From Novosphingobium sp. (GTDB taxonomy: Bacteria; Pseudomonadota; Alphaproteobacteria; Sphingomonadales; Sphingomonadaceae): a DNA stretch of 64,000 nt. The stretch spans positions 162,787 to 226,786 of the forward strand of contig NZ_JAUYRV010000052.1 in assembly GCF_030696665.1 (NCBI RefSeq), read 5' to 3'. Under the pieces are notes generated by a model. That model was given only the letters and a program-made list of their open reading frames with translations. It had not been told where the DNA came from and did no database searches. The translations under genes and the position numbers were made by a program. Shown here piece after piece: positions 1 through 8,093 of the stretch (its first letter is position 1; each line of letters opens with the position of its first letter).

Positions 1-119
1 ATAACGTGGCGCACGCCAAGATCGGCGAGGCGCGCCACGTCCCTGTCCTCAATCCGGCCCGATGTGGTGGTCCCCGCATCAAGCCGCTGCCATGCGCGTA
101 TATCGTCCGGGTCTGCCAC
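1..119 (-). CDS. Partial phosphatase-like protein (DSP/Blh-type domain), cut by the window edge
   Basis: A minus-strand frame opens with GTG at 119 and runs off the left edge after 39 codons. It contains LDAGTTTSGRIEDRDVARLA followed by DLGVRHV. This is the usual opening of the tyrosine-phosphatase-like domain of Blh-type proteins, where an SG-x-(I/P)-x2-x2-DVARLA stretch precedes GV-x-x-VINL. The catalytic Cys loop lies outside the window. The gene starts 11 bp after the amidohydrolase stop, so it is probably the last gene seen of the same operon. The GTG is preceded by AGGG only two bases away, so the start is uncertain. The family call rests on about 30 residues. Confidence 0.45.
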   Translation of the reverse strand, partial: MADPDDIRAWQRLDAGTTTSGRIEDRDVARLADLGVRHV

Positions 120-130
120 CGCCCTGCCGG

Positions 131-1003
131 TCAGCCGAGGCCGAGCACGCGGACGGCGTTGTCTTTCATGATGCCGGGCAGGACTTCATCCTTGAAGCCA
201 ACCTGCCGCGCCGCATCAAGCCACTTCTGCGGGTGGATCAGCGGGAAGTCCGAGCCGAACAGCATCTTCTTGCGCAGTTGCGTGTTGGCATACTGGATGA
301 TCTGCGGTGCAAAGTATTTCGGCGACCAGCCCGACAGATCGATGAACACGTTGTCCTTGTGCAGCGCCATCGACAGGCTTTCATCCACCCACGGCCACGA
401 AGGGTGCGCGAGGATGATCTTCATGTCAGGGAAATCGACCGCGACATCGTCGACCAGCATGGGCTGGCCGTACTTGAGGCGAACCCCGCCGCCGCCGCGC
501 ATGCCGGTGCCCATGCCGGAATGGCCGGTGTGGAAGATGGCGGGCAGCTTGTATTCGTTGATCACTTCATAGATCGGATAGCCGATCTGCGATGCAGGTT
601 CGATGTTCTGCATGATGTGATGGAACTTGAAGCCCTTCACGCCGTGGTTCTCGATCAGGTCACGCGCTTCACGTGCGCCCAGCTTGCCCTTGTGCGGGTC
701 GATCGAGGCGAAGGGGATGCAGATGTCGTCGTTCTTGTTGGCGATTTCGGCCACTTCGTAGTTCGACACGCGCTTTGCGCCGATGCCGCTCTCGCAATCG
801 ACGGTGAACATGCAGAAGGCGATCTGCTGTTCGCGGTAGATCTCGATGATCTCGGGCATCTTGGGCCGTTCACGCGGGGCCTTGAAATAGGCAGACGCCG
901 CGTCGAAATACTTGCCCATCACCGGATCTTCGGGATCATGACACGACACTTCGGCATGAACGTGGACGTCGATGGCCTTGATCTTCGAAAGGTCGATGGG
1001 CAC
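131..1003 (-). CDS. Amidohydrolase-2 family protein (ACMSD/gamma-resorcylate decarboxylase-like)
   Basis: A metal-dependent TIM-barrel enzyme of about 290 residues. It shows the N-terminal IDVHVH metal motif, an ILAHPSWPW strand and the C-terminal LFGSDFPLIHP motif of the amidohydrolase-2 family. Members hydrolyse lactones or decarboxylate aromatic acids without oxygen, for example ACMSD, 4-oxalomesaconate hydratase relatives and gamma-resorcylate decarboxylase. The GTG at 1003 is chosen because AAAGGA sits seven bases upstream. A start at 1048 would add about 15 residues that do not look like the family. It lies downstream of the aldehyde dehydrogenase, separated by a hairpin at 1040-1064, so it may process the ring or acid product of the pathway. 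The exact reaction cannot be read from the sequence. Confidence 0.8.
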   Translation of the reverse strand: MPIDLSKIKAIDVHVHAEVSCHDPEDPVMGKYFDAASAYFKAPRERPKMPEIIEIYREQQIAFCMFTVDCESGIGAKRVSNYEVAEIANKNDDICIPFASIDPHKGKLGAREARDLIENHGVKGFKFHHIMQNIEPASQIGYPIYEVINEYKLPAIFHTGHSGMGTGMRGGGGVRLKYGQPMLVDDVAVDFPDMKIILAHPSWPWVDESLSMALHKDNVFIDLSGWSPKYFAPQIIQYANTQLRKKMLFGSDFPLIHPQKWLDAARQVGFKDEVLPGIMKDNAVRVLGLG

Positions 1004-1039
1004 TGGGGTATCCTTTGCAAGCGCAATTTCTAAAGGCAA

Positions 1040-1064
1040 CCCCGACAACCAATGGTTGCCGGGG
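1040..1064 (-). other. RNA hairpin between aldehyde dehydrogenase and amidohydrolase genes
   Basis: CCCCG-a-CAACC and GGTTG-c-CGGGG form an 11-position stem with one mismatch and a three-base loop. No T-run follows on the minus strand, so it is not a standard terminator. It could be a processing or stability hairpin that sets different mRNA levels for the genes either side. Confidence 0.5.
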
Positions 1065-1086
1065 CTGCCAAGGTATCAATCAGCAA

Positions 1087-2511
1087 TCAGACCAGCGCGT
1101 CTTTCTTGACGGTGATGACCTGGCTGTAGGTGAACTCCTTCAGGCCTTCGATGCCGTATTCTGCGCCGAAGCCGGACTGCTTGTGGCCACCGAACGGCGC
1201 GAAGGGCGAGAGGTGGAGGAATTCGTTGATCCACACCGTGCCGGTTTCCAGCTGCTCGGCAATCGCCACGCCGCGGTCGGTGTCCTTGGTCCACACCGCG
1301 CCAGCAAGGCCATATTCCGAGTTGTTGGCGCGCGCGATGACTTCATCGTCGGACGAGAACTTCATCAGCGGCATTACCGGGCCGAACTGCTCTTCAGCCA
1401 CGATGCGCGCGTCTTCGGGTGGATTGTCGAGAATGGTGATTGGCACATAATAGCCCGAACCCGAAGGATCGACATTGCCGCCGACAAGGAACTTGTAGCC
1501 ATTGGCCTTGGCATCCTCGATCAGTTCGCACACGCGGTCAAACTGCTTCTTGTTCTGGATCGGGCCGACGCCGGTTCCCTGATTGGCCCCATCGCCGACG
1601 GTGACGGTCTTGGCGTAGTCGGCAATCGCGGCGCTCATTTCGTCGTAGATATCCTCATGGATATACACGCGCTTGGCGGCGACGCAGATCTGGCCTGCGT
1701 TGGTGAAGCTGGACCAGAACAGCTGTTCGGCAACTTTTGCCACATCGGCATCGGGCAACACGATCGAGGCGTCATTGCCGCCGAGTTCGAGCGTGATGCG
1801 CTTCAGATCCTTCGAAGCGCCTTCCATGATGCGCTTGCCGGTCGCGGTCGATCCGGTGAAGGTGATCTTGTCGATATCGGGGTGCGAGGTCATCAGCGGC
1901 CCGAGCGAATCTTCGCCGGTGATGATGTTGACGACGCCTGCCGGCACGATGTCCTTGATCAGTTCGGCAAAGCGCAGCGTGGTCAGCGGCGTGAAAGGCG
2001 AGGGCTTAAGCACGATGGTGCAGCCCGAGAGGATGGCTGGCGCAATCTTCTGCACGGCCATCAGCACGGGGAAGTTCCACGGCACGATCCCGGCAACCAC
2101 ACCCACCGGCACGCGACGCGTGCGGCTGAGGCGTTCGGCGCTGTCTTCGTTGATCGTCTCTTCAAGCGTCAGCGTCGACTGCGCGTTCATCATCGCAGAG
2201 CAGCCACCGATTTCATACTGCGCCTGCTGGTGCGGCTTACCCTGCTCGCTGGTGAGCAGGCGGTAGAGTTCCTCGAAGTTCGCATCAATCGCGGCGGCCA
2301 TGTTGCGGATCACGGCGCGGCGATCATCGACCGGTGTCTTCGACCAGGTTTTGAATGCAGCGCGTGCAGCGGCAACCGCGCGGTCCAGTTCGGCAGCGCC
2401 GCAGGCAGGCACGCTGCCGATGACCTGCTCGTTCGCCGGGTTCACGACATCGAGCGAGGTTTCGGTCGTGACCAGTTCGCCATTGATCAGATTCGGATAA
2501 AGATGCGTCAT
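1087..2511 (-). CDS. NAD(P)-dependent aldehyde dehydrogenase
   Basis: A 474-residue ALDH-superfamily enzyme that oxidises an aldehyde to the acid. The cofactor loop FTGSTATGKR is at about 218-227, the general base Glu in LELGGND at about 242 and the catalytic Cys in NAGQIC at about 276. PWNFP at about 144-148 is also typical. The ATG at 2511 has GGAG six bases upstream and replaces a longer frame starting at 2523. It follows the quinohemoprotein dehydrogenase gene by about 45 bp, and the natural role is to oxidise the aldehyde made by that enzyme or by the flavoprotein in the neighbouring block. Chain length is normal. The substrate is not evident. Confidence 0.93.
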   Translation of the reverse strand: MTHLYPNLINGELVTTETSLDVVNPANEQVIGSVPACGAAELDRAVAAARAAFKTWSKTPVDDRRAVIRNMAAAIDANFEELYRLLTSEQGKPHQQAQYEIGGCSAMMNAQSTLTLEETINEDSAERLSRTRRVPVGVVAGIVPWNFPVLMAVQKIAPAILSGCTIVLKPSPFTPLTTLRFAELIKDIVPAGVVNIITGEDSLGPLMTSHPDIDKITFTGSTATGKRIMEGASKDLKRITLELGGNDASIVLPDADVAKVAEQLFWSSFTNAGQICVAAKRVYIHEDIYDEMSAAIADYAKTVTVGDGANQGTGVGPIQNKKQFDRVCELIEDAKANGYKFLVGGNVDPSGSGYYVPITILDNPPEDARIVAEEQFGPVMPLMKFSSDDEVIARANNSEYGLAGAVWTKDTDRGVAIAEQLETGTVWINEFLHLSPFAPFGGHKQSGFGAEYGIEGLKEFTYSQVITVKKDALV

Positions 2512-2531
2512 GAATCTCTCCACTTCGTTAT

Positions 2532-2554
2532 GATTGCTCTGTGATATAGCAATC
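2532..2554. promoter_or_regulatory. Inverted repeat upstream of the aldehyde dehydrogenase gene
   Basis: GATTGCT, nine bases, then AGCAATC: a perfect 7-bp inverted repeat, 21 bp ahead of the ALDH start and just before the quinohemoprotein gene's stop region. It may be a protein-binding site for an internal promoter or a weak hairpin. No regulator can be assigned. Confidence 0.4.
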
Positions 2555-2556
2555 TC

Positions 2557-4686
2557 TCAGCGCGTTTCCAGCGCCTTGTCCTCGTTGGCACGCTTGATGA
2601 CGTAGTGGCGGATCGATTCGATCTGCTCCTTGGTCATGTACTTGGCCCAGCCGATCATGCCGTTGTCCACCAGCGCACCGTCATGCACAACTGTTTGCCA
2701 TGCTGCGGCATCAGTGTTCATCGCGCTGTGCCGCAGATCGGGCAGCAGGCCGCCGATGGCCGCATCGCCGTGGCAAACCGTGCAGTATTTGCCATAGAGG
2801 TAGTTGCCCTGTGCAATCGTGGCCGGTGTGCCGACGGGTGCAGGCGGATTGAGTGGTCGCTCTTCAAATGGCGGCGCATCGGGCAACTTGCCCTTTCCGC
2901 CCAGCTTGAACACCAGCAGGCGGCTAATATTGCGCACCGGGCCGGACTTGTCTGCCAGCACGCCCGTGGCCAAAGGCCACACGCCGCCCCAGCCTGCGAG
3001 AACCGCAACGTACTGGTCATTGCCGACCTTGAACGTGATTGGCGCGGCGACCACACCGGTCTGCGCCGGGAACGACCACAGTTCCTTCCCATTCTTTGAG
3101 GAATAAGCAGCGAACGTGCCCGTGGCGTTGCCCTGGAACAGCAGTCCCCCAGCGGTTGCCAACATGCCGCCATTCCACGGCCCGGCAAACGGAATGCGCC
3201 AGCGCTCCTTCTTCGCCACAGGATCCCACGCCACAACCGCGCCGGTGGTGGCAGCCCGCGCCGCCTCGCGCGCTTCCCTGTTTGCAGGCATCGCGCCTGC
3301 CGAACTATCCAGACCAATGTTGAAGCCTACGGCCTGGGGCTTCCAGTCCTTTTCGGGGAAGTAGGGGTATGCCGCGAACTGGGCCGGAATATAGACCAGC
3401 CCTTCGTTCGGGTCATAGGCCATCGGGTGCCACGAATGTGCGCCCCCTGCACCGGGCGTGCTGATGAACGGCTTGCCCGTAACATCATAGCGCGCTTCGG
3501 GGTTTTCGATCGGACGGCCAGTGACGGGATCAAGCCCCTTGGCCCAGTTCACGGGGGCATAGGCAGTGCCCGAAATGAACTTCCCGTTGGTGCGGTCCAG
3601 CACGTAGAAGAAGCCGTTCTTGGGCGCCTGCATCAGCACCTTGCGCGGCTTTCCGTCAATCTCAAGATCCGCAAGCATGATATGCTGCGTGGCCGTGAAA
3701 TCCCACGTTTCGCCCGGCGTTTCCTGATAGTGCCAGACGTATTCGCCGGTCTTGGCCTTGATCGCCACGATGGACGAGAGGTACAGGTTGTCGCCACCAC
3801 CGGGTGAACGATAGGCCTGATTCCAAGGGCTGCCGTTGCCTACGCCGATGTAGAGCAGGTCCAGTTCGGGGTCATAGGCCATTGCATCCCAAACGGTGCC
3901 GCCGCCGCCCAGCTTCCACCATTCACCCTTCCAGGTGGCTTCGGCTTTCTTGAGGTATTCCTCGTCGTTCTTGCCCGGCATGTCGGGCACGGTGTAGAAC
4001 CGCCAGACCTGCTTGCCGGTTTCCGCATCATAGGCGGTGACATAGCCGCGCACGCCCATTTCCGCGCCGCCATTGCCGATGATGATAAGCCCGTTCATCG
4101 CGCGCGGTGCGCCGGTGATGGTATAGGGCTTGGACTGATCGACCGTGACGGTGGACCACACCTGCTTGCCGGTATTGCGATCCAGCGCGATCAGGCGGCC
4201 GTCGAGCGTGCCGAAGTAGAGCTTGTCACCCCAAGCGGCCATCCCACGGTTGACCACATCGCAGCAGGCCTTGACCGCTGTTTCGCCCGGCACCTCGGGA
4301 TCGAATTCCCACAGCACCTTGCCGGTCAGCGCGTCATAAGCCTTGGCCTTGGACCATGCGGTGGTGAGGTAGATCTTGCCGTCGATCACCAGTGGAGTGG
4401 CTTCCTGACCGCGCGCAGTGTCCATATCGGCCGACCACGCAAGGCCAAGCTGGCCGACGTTTTCTGCCGTGATCTGGGTCAGCGGGCTATGGCGCTGTTC
4501 GTCATAGGTCCGGCCATAGGACAGCCAGTTGGCCCCATCGGCGGCGATGATGCTTTGCGCAGTTACCCCCTCGCCGCCATTGGCCGCCCCAAGCTCGTCC
4601 TTCCCCGCCATCGTGCAGGCAGCCAGCGGAAGAGCCAGCGCCAGCGTTCCGGCGAGCATCACGTGCAACTTGCGATCAAAACGCAT
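2557..4686 (-). CDS. PQQ-dependent quinohemoprotein alcohol dehydrogenase, predicted lipoprotein
   Basis: A 709-residue type II quinohemoprotein. An eight-bladed propeller binds PQQ, and a C-terminal cytochrome c domain passes electrons on. The vicinal disulfide pair CC is at about 141-142, the WDFTATQ stretch after PGET carries the usual catalytic Asp, and CTVCH at about 635-639 binds heme c. The signal region ends in LPLAAC with Cys24, a lipobox, so the enzyme is probably lipid-anchored on the periplasmic side. ATG 4686 has AGAGGG six bases upstream. A TTG at 4692 is the alternative. It lies between the CoA ligase and ALDH genes and probably makes the aldehyde for the latter. A paralogue is at 11187-13376. 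Confidence 0.92.
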   Translation of the reverse strand: MRFDRKLHVMLAGTLALALPLAACTMAGKDELGAANGGEGVTAQSIIAADGANWLSYGRTYDEQRHSPLTQITAENVGQLGLAWSADMDTARGQEATPLVIDGKIYLTTAWSKAKAYDALTGKVLWEFDPEVPGETAVKACCDVVNRGMAAWGDKLYFGTLDGRLIALDRNTGKQVWSTVTVDQSKPYTITGAPRAMNGLIIIGNGGAEMGVRGYVTAYDAETGKQVWRFYTVPDMPGKNDEEYLKKAEATWKGEWWKLGGGGTVWDAMAYDPELDLLYIGVGNGSPWNQAYRSPGGGDNLYLSSIVAIKAKTGEYVWHYQETPGETWDFTATQHIMLADLEIDGKPRKVLMQAPKNGFFYVLDRTNGKFISGTAYAPVNWAKGLDPVTGRPIENPEARYDVTGKPFISTPGAGGAHSWHPMAYDPNEGLVYIPAQFAAYPYFPEKDWKPQAVGFNIGLDSSAGAMPANREAREAARAATTGAVVAWDPVAKKERWRIPFAGPWNGGMLATAGGLLFQGNATGTFAAYSSKNGKELWSFPAQTGVVAAPITFKVGNDQYVAVLAGWGGVWPLATGVLADKSGPVRNISRLLVFKLGGKGKLPDAPPFEERPLNPPAPVGTPATIAQGNYLYGKYCTVCHGDAAIGGLLPDLRHSAMNTDAAAWQTVVHDGALVDNGMIGWAKYMTKEQIESIRHYVIKRANEDKALETR

Positions 4687-4722
4687 CTTCAACCCTCTCC
4701 ACCTGTCCGGCTTGCTACCGGA

Positions 4723-6288
4723 TCAATTGACCATGCGGTCACTGTTACCCCAATACGGTGCCCGCAGCGCCTTCTTGTCCATCTTGCCCGCTGCAGTGCG
4801 CGGAATCGAGTCTACAAACGTGACAGATTTTGGCGCTTTCACGCTGCCCAGCCGCTCCTTGGTATGGGCGATGATCTCGGCCTCGGTCATGCCATCGGCC
4901 ACGACCACCGCGTGGACCTGTTCACCCCACTTTTCGTGCGGAATGCCAAAGACGCACGCTTCACGAACCGCAGCAATTTCCGTCACCGCCGCTTCAACCT
5001 CGGCGGTGAACACGTTGAACCCGCCTGACACGACCATGTCCTTCTTGCGGTCAACGATATAGAGGTAACCGTCCGTGTCAAACTTGCCGACATCGCCGGT
5101 GTGGTGCCAGCCGAACTTGCGGATTTCGGCAGTTTCTTCGGGCTTTTCAAAGTAGGAATGCGTCACCAGCGCGCCGCGGACGCAGATCTCGCCCGCTTCA
5201 CCCAGCGGCACTTCCTTGCCATCATCGTCCAGCAGCGCCACCGTGATCGAGCGCGTCGGCTTGCCGCACGACGCAAGCTTTTCGGGCGCGGATACCGCAA
5301 ACTTCGCCACGTCCTCGGGCGGGAACCACGCCACGATCATCGGGCATTCGACCTGGCCGTAGGACTGGCACATGGCAGGGCCGAACGCCTCGACCGCCTG
5401 CCGCAGCTTTTCCGGGCTGCACGGCGAACCGACGAGGATGAAGATGCGCAAGCTGGAGTAGTCGTGGCTGCCCAGTTCCGGCGAGGCGAGCAACTGATAG
5501 AGCGCAGTTGGCGGCAGGTACATGTGCGTGACCTTGTACTTCGCAATGGTGCGCAGCACGACTTCGGCGTCGAACCCCGGCAGGATCACTTGCGTTGCGC
5601 CAAGGCTCATCGTTGAAAGTGCAACCGGCCCTGCCGCGTGCGTGATCGGCGCGGACACCAGCGCCACCGGATCATCGGTGCGCCCACCCATGCCATCGGC
5701 GGAGGTTTCAATCATCGTGCCCCAACCAAGGTTGGTGACATTTGCGCCCTTGGATGGGCCGGTGGTGCCGCCGGTGGGGAAGATGCCAACCATGTCCATC
5801 AGATTGCCGAAAGCGTCGACTTCCGGCTCAACGAAGTCCGCTTCGGAAACGCCTGCCATGAATTCGTCAAGGCTGGGATCATCGCCGATGCGCTTGTCGA
5901 GGCAGACGAAGTGCTGAAGCGTGGGGCACAGCGCCTTGAGCTGTTCAACTTCGTCGGCCTTGGACGAATGATAGACCATCCATTTCAGGCGCACGTAATT
6001 GATATAGGCGGCATTGGCATCGATCGCGTTTCGCGTGTTGACCGGAACCCACTTGCCGTTGGCACGCCACATGGCCAGCAGCGCAACCAGCAGCATGCCA
6101 TCGTTCGGCCCATAAAGGCCAAGCAGATCCTGGTTTTCGAAGCCGCCCTTTTGCAGCGCCGCGGCGATGCGCACGGAAAGCGCCTTCGTCTCGGCAAAGG
6201 TCAGCGAAAGGCCGGTGTCTGTGTCGACAATCGCAAGCCGCTGCGGGTTACGATCATGGCCACGGTCAAAGTAATCGATAGCGCGCAC
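4723..6288 (-). CDS. AMP-forming acyl/aryl-CoA synthetase
   Basis: A 521-residue ANL-superfamily ligase that turns a carboxylic acid into its CoA thioester through an acyl-AMP. The phosphate loop PTGGTTGPSKG is at about 171-181, the hinge and adenylate motif appears as DGYLYIVDRKKDMVVSGG near 400, and the catalytic Lys motif PRTAAGKMDK lies near the C-terminus. The start is GTG at 6288, three bases after the stop of the preceding GST gene, so the two are translated as a unit. Given its neighbours, the likely substrate is the acid produced by the quinohemoprotein/ALDH pair, perhaps an aromatic side-chain acid. That last point is inferred from context only. Confidence 0.92.
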   Translation of the reverse strand: MRAIDYFDRGHDRNPQRLAIVDTDTGLSLTFAETKALSVRIAAALQKGGFENQDLLGLYGPNDGMLLVALLAMWRANGKWVPVNTRNAIDANAAYINYVRLKWMVYHSSKADEVEQLKALCPTLQHFVCLDKRIGDDPSLDEFMAGVSEADFVEPEVDAFGNLMDMVGIFPTGGTTGPSKGANVTNLGWGTMIETSADGMGGRTDDPVALVSAPITHAAGPVALSTMSLGATQVILPGFDAEVVLRTIAKYKVTHMYLPPTALYQLLASPELGSHDYSSLRIFILVGSPCSPEKLRQAVEAFGPAMCQSYGQVECPMIVAWFPPEDVAKFAVSAPEKLASCGKPTRSITVALLDDDGKEVPLGEAGEICVRGALVTHSYFEKPEETAEIRKFGWHHTGDVGKFDTDGYLYIVDRKKDMVVSGGFNVFTAEVEAAVTEIAAVREACVFGIPHEKWGEQVHAVVVADGMTEAEIIAHTKERLGSVKAPKSVTFVDSIPRTAAGKMDKKALRAPYWGNSDRMVN

Positions 6289-6291
6289 TAT

Positions 6292-7077
6292 TTATCCCCA
6301 ACGGTTGATTTCTGGCCCCGGCGCCCATGCGCGGAGCGGTTCTGGAACGGTAGCTTTGGCCAATGCCGCCTGCACGGACGGGCGTGCGGCAACGCGGGCC
6401 AGCCATGCTTGCGTATGCGAAGCATCGGCAAAAGCGGCGGCCTGAAGCGTCTGCATTCCGGCCAACCAAGAGTACGTGACAAGATCGGCGATGGAAAAGC
6501 TGCCCATCAGCCAATCGCGACCGTCCGCCAGCTGCTTCTCACAACGCTCGACCGCAGCCGCGACCTTCGCCTCGCTATCGGCAATCTGCGCGGCATCGAT
6601 TTTGCCGTCATGCAAGTCCTGCCAGCGCTCACGCAGGTCATCTGAAACGATGCTGCTGGCCAGCGCTCCAAAAGCGTCAGCCGGAATTGCCGCGATAGCA
6701 TCTTGTGCGTTTGCCATGTTGCCCAGCAACGCAGCAGCCGGTGACAGCCGCTCGGTGATCTGGCGGCACCACATCATCATTTCCCAGCGCGCATAGGCAT
6801 CGGCGGGCTGCAACCCGGCACCGCCAGCGGCCTCGTCAAAGTATTGCGCGAGGAACACAGACTCGGTCATCGCCTCACCATCGACCATCAGCACCGGGCC
6901 TTCGCCCTCGATACCAAGGTCCAGTGCGATGGACTCGGTCACGCCAGACAACGCATGGCGCTCGCCCGCCAGCAGATCGATGTGGCGGCATTCAATGGTA
7001 ACGCCGGATTCAGCCAGCGCGGCAAGGACAGTCAGCGAAGCGCCGTTCGGCTCGCCGTGATAGAGAACAGCGCTCAT
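6292..7077 (-). CDS. Glutathione S-transferase family protein
   Basis: A 261-residue GST-fold protein. The N-terminal thioredoxin-like half runs from AVLYHGEPNGASLTVL to the glutathione-binding segment PVLMVDGEAMTESVFLAQY, where an ES pair follows the cis-Pro region. A helical C-terminal half follows. Its start overlaps the stop of the LigF-like gene by four bases (ATGA), and it is followed directly by the CoA synthetase. It is more divergent than its neighbour. It may act as the partner that removes glutathione or isomerises an intermediate, as GST pairs do in beta-aryl-ether pathways, but this is inference. Confidence 0.85.
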   Translation of the reverse strand: MSAVLYHGEPNGASLTVLAALAESGVTIECRHIDLLAGERHALSGVTESIALDLGIEGEGPVLMVDGEAMTESVFLAQYFDEAAGGAGLQPADAYARWEMMMWCRQITERLSPAAALLGNMANAQDAIAAIPADAFGALASSIVSDDLRERWQDLHDGKIDAAQIADSEAKVAAAVERCEKQLADGRDWLMGSFSIADLVTYSWLAGMQTLQAAAFADASHTQAWLARVAARPSVQAALAKATVPEPLRAWAPGPEINRWG

Positions 7078-7844
7078 TCTTCGATCTCCGCCATGATGAG
7101 GCCATAGCGGCTGGCAAGGTCCGTCTTGCCCATCGCCCAGGTCTTTTTCACTGCATCGCGCGCATAGACCCGCTTGAGCCAGCGCATGATGTTTGGCGTC
7201 TTGTCCTTGCCCGCAAGATCGGGCTGCGACAGGGGGAGCGAATAGGTGCTGTTGAAGATGTTGATATCGGCCAGCGTGTACTGGTCGGATCCGACGTAGG
7301 GCCGCTTGCCCAGTTCCTCTTCCAGCTTGGCAATGCCCAGACCGACACGGCGGCGGCTTTCAGCCATCTCAGTTTCCGAAAACGCGCCGCTGATCGCCTT
7401 GCGCCACGCCACCCGGCGTTCGGGCAAGGGAATGCGTTCGATCGCAGCATCAAGTTCGGCCGGATCGCGCTGGCGGACCATTGGCCCGACGAACACGCTC
7501 CAACCGATCATCGAGAAGCTGGGGCCAAGCCACTGGTCCATGAACTTCATCCACCAGCGCACGCGCCAGCTGTCCTGCGCATCAGCGGGCATGAGATCAG
7601 GCCCATCGAAGCGGTCATTGACGTATTCCATGATCGCAGTGCTCTCAGTGAGCACCAGACCATTGTGCGTCATTGCCGGGATTGTGCCTTGCGGATTGAT
7701 CGCAAGGTATTCCGGCTTGTGCTGATCGAACAGCAACATATCGGTATAACGGCTGACAAAGGGCACGCCCTTTTCCATCAGCGCCAGCATGGGCTTGCCC
7801 GAATTTGCGTTCGGCTCCCAGTGATAGAGGGTTACCTCGTCCAT
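7074..7844 (-). CDS. LigF-like glutathione S-transferase (beta-etherase family)
   Basis: A 256-residue GST. From memory, its sequence follows the beta-etherase LigF of Sphingobium SYK-6 along much of its length. Examples are VTLYHWEPNANSGKPML at the N-terminus (LigF has GANSLKP), INPQGTIPAM, LTESTAIMEYV, a long central insert around SMIGW and IPLPERRVAWRKA, and RRRVGLGIAKLEEEL. LigF-type enzymes use glutathione to cleave the ether bond of lignin dimers. The Ser in NANS is the expected glutathione-activating residue. ATG 7844 is used, and a frame to 7901 would cross the promoter and operator. It is the first gene of the operon. Whether it cleaves ethers or another substrate is open. Confidence 0.82.
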   Translation of the reverse strand: MDEVTLYHWEPNANSGKPMLALMEKGVPFVSRYTDMLLFDQHKPEYLAINPQGTIPAMTHNGLVLTESTAIMEYVNDRFDGPDLMPADAQDSWRVRWWMKFMDQWLGPSFSMIGWSVFVGPMVRQRDPAELDAAIERIPLPERRVAWRKAISGAFSETEMAESRRRVGLGIAKLEEELGKRPYVGSDQYTLADINIFNSTYSLPLSQPDLAGKDKTPNIMRWLKRVYARDAVKKTWAMGKTDLASRYGLIMAEIEE

Positions 7845-7891
7845 CGCCTCGCTTTGCCTCTCTCCCGATTCCGCCTTGTGACGGAATTTTG

Positions 7892-7908
7892 TTAGTAACA
7901 CATACTAA
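7892..7908. promoter_or_regulatory. Operator-like palindrome overlapping the promoter of the GST operon
   Basis: TTAGTA-ACACA-TACTAA is a perfect 6-bp inverted repeat with a 5-bp spacer. It overlaps the -10 element of the minus-strand promoter at 7902-7929 and lies 48-64 bp ahead of the LigF-like start. This placement is typical of a TetR- or MarR-type repressor site. No regulator gene lies nearby. Confidence 0.6.
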
Positions 7909-7929
7909 ATCAGCGGGAGCGCGGGTCAA
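7902..7929 (-). promoter_or_regulatory. Sigma-70-type promoter for the GST/CoA ligase/PQQ dehydrogenase operon
   Basis: On the minus strand TTGACC (7929-7924) and TAGTAT (7907-7902) are spaced by 16 bp. Transcription would begin near 7895, about 50 bp before the ATG at 7844. The palindrome at 7892-7908 covers the -10 box. A second small inverted repeat, GCGGG-TCAAG-CCCGC, covers the -35 region at 7921-7935. Confidence 0.6.
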
Positions 7930-8032
7930 GCCCGCATACCTTTAATTTTCGTATCCCCGCTATGGCCGTTGCGTGGCCAAGTGCATCACGCAGATTCGGA
8001 GCGTTTCACTCGGTGCAACGCTGATGCACAGC

Positions 8033-8067
8033 AAAAAGGGCACGCCCCGCAAAGGACGTGCCCCTTT
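8033..8067 (-). terminator. Intrinsic terminator of the flavoprotein/cytochrome operon
   Basis: GGGCACG and CGTGCCC pair across a 12-base loop. On the minus strand the stem is followed by TTTTT at 8037-8033. It lies 27 bp beyond the stop of the Tat-exported protein gene and closes that operon before the GST promoter. Confidence 0.75.
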
Positions 8068-8093
8068 CGTTTCCAGACACCTGTCGCGAGGGA

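Noticed and set aside
62..1033. A long plus-strand open frame (323 codons) opposite the amidohydrolase gene
   Set aside because: It is the complementary-strand shadow of a well-supported amidohydrolase gene. High GC leaves antisense frames open, and its translation is Arg/His/Asp-rich with no family motif.
1015..2544. A 509-codon plus-strand frame opposite the aldehyde dehydrogenase
   Set aside because: It mirrors the ALDH coding sequence. The minus-strand product has all ALDH catalytic motifs, the plus-strand one has none.
7981..8029. GTGCATCA and TGATGCAC as an 8-bp inverted repeat 33 bp apart
   Set aside because: The arms are far apart and short, with no gene start or promoter positioned to use them. 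I treat it as chance.
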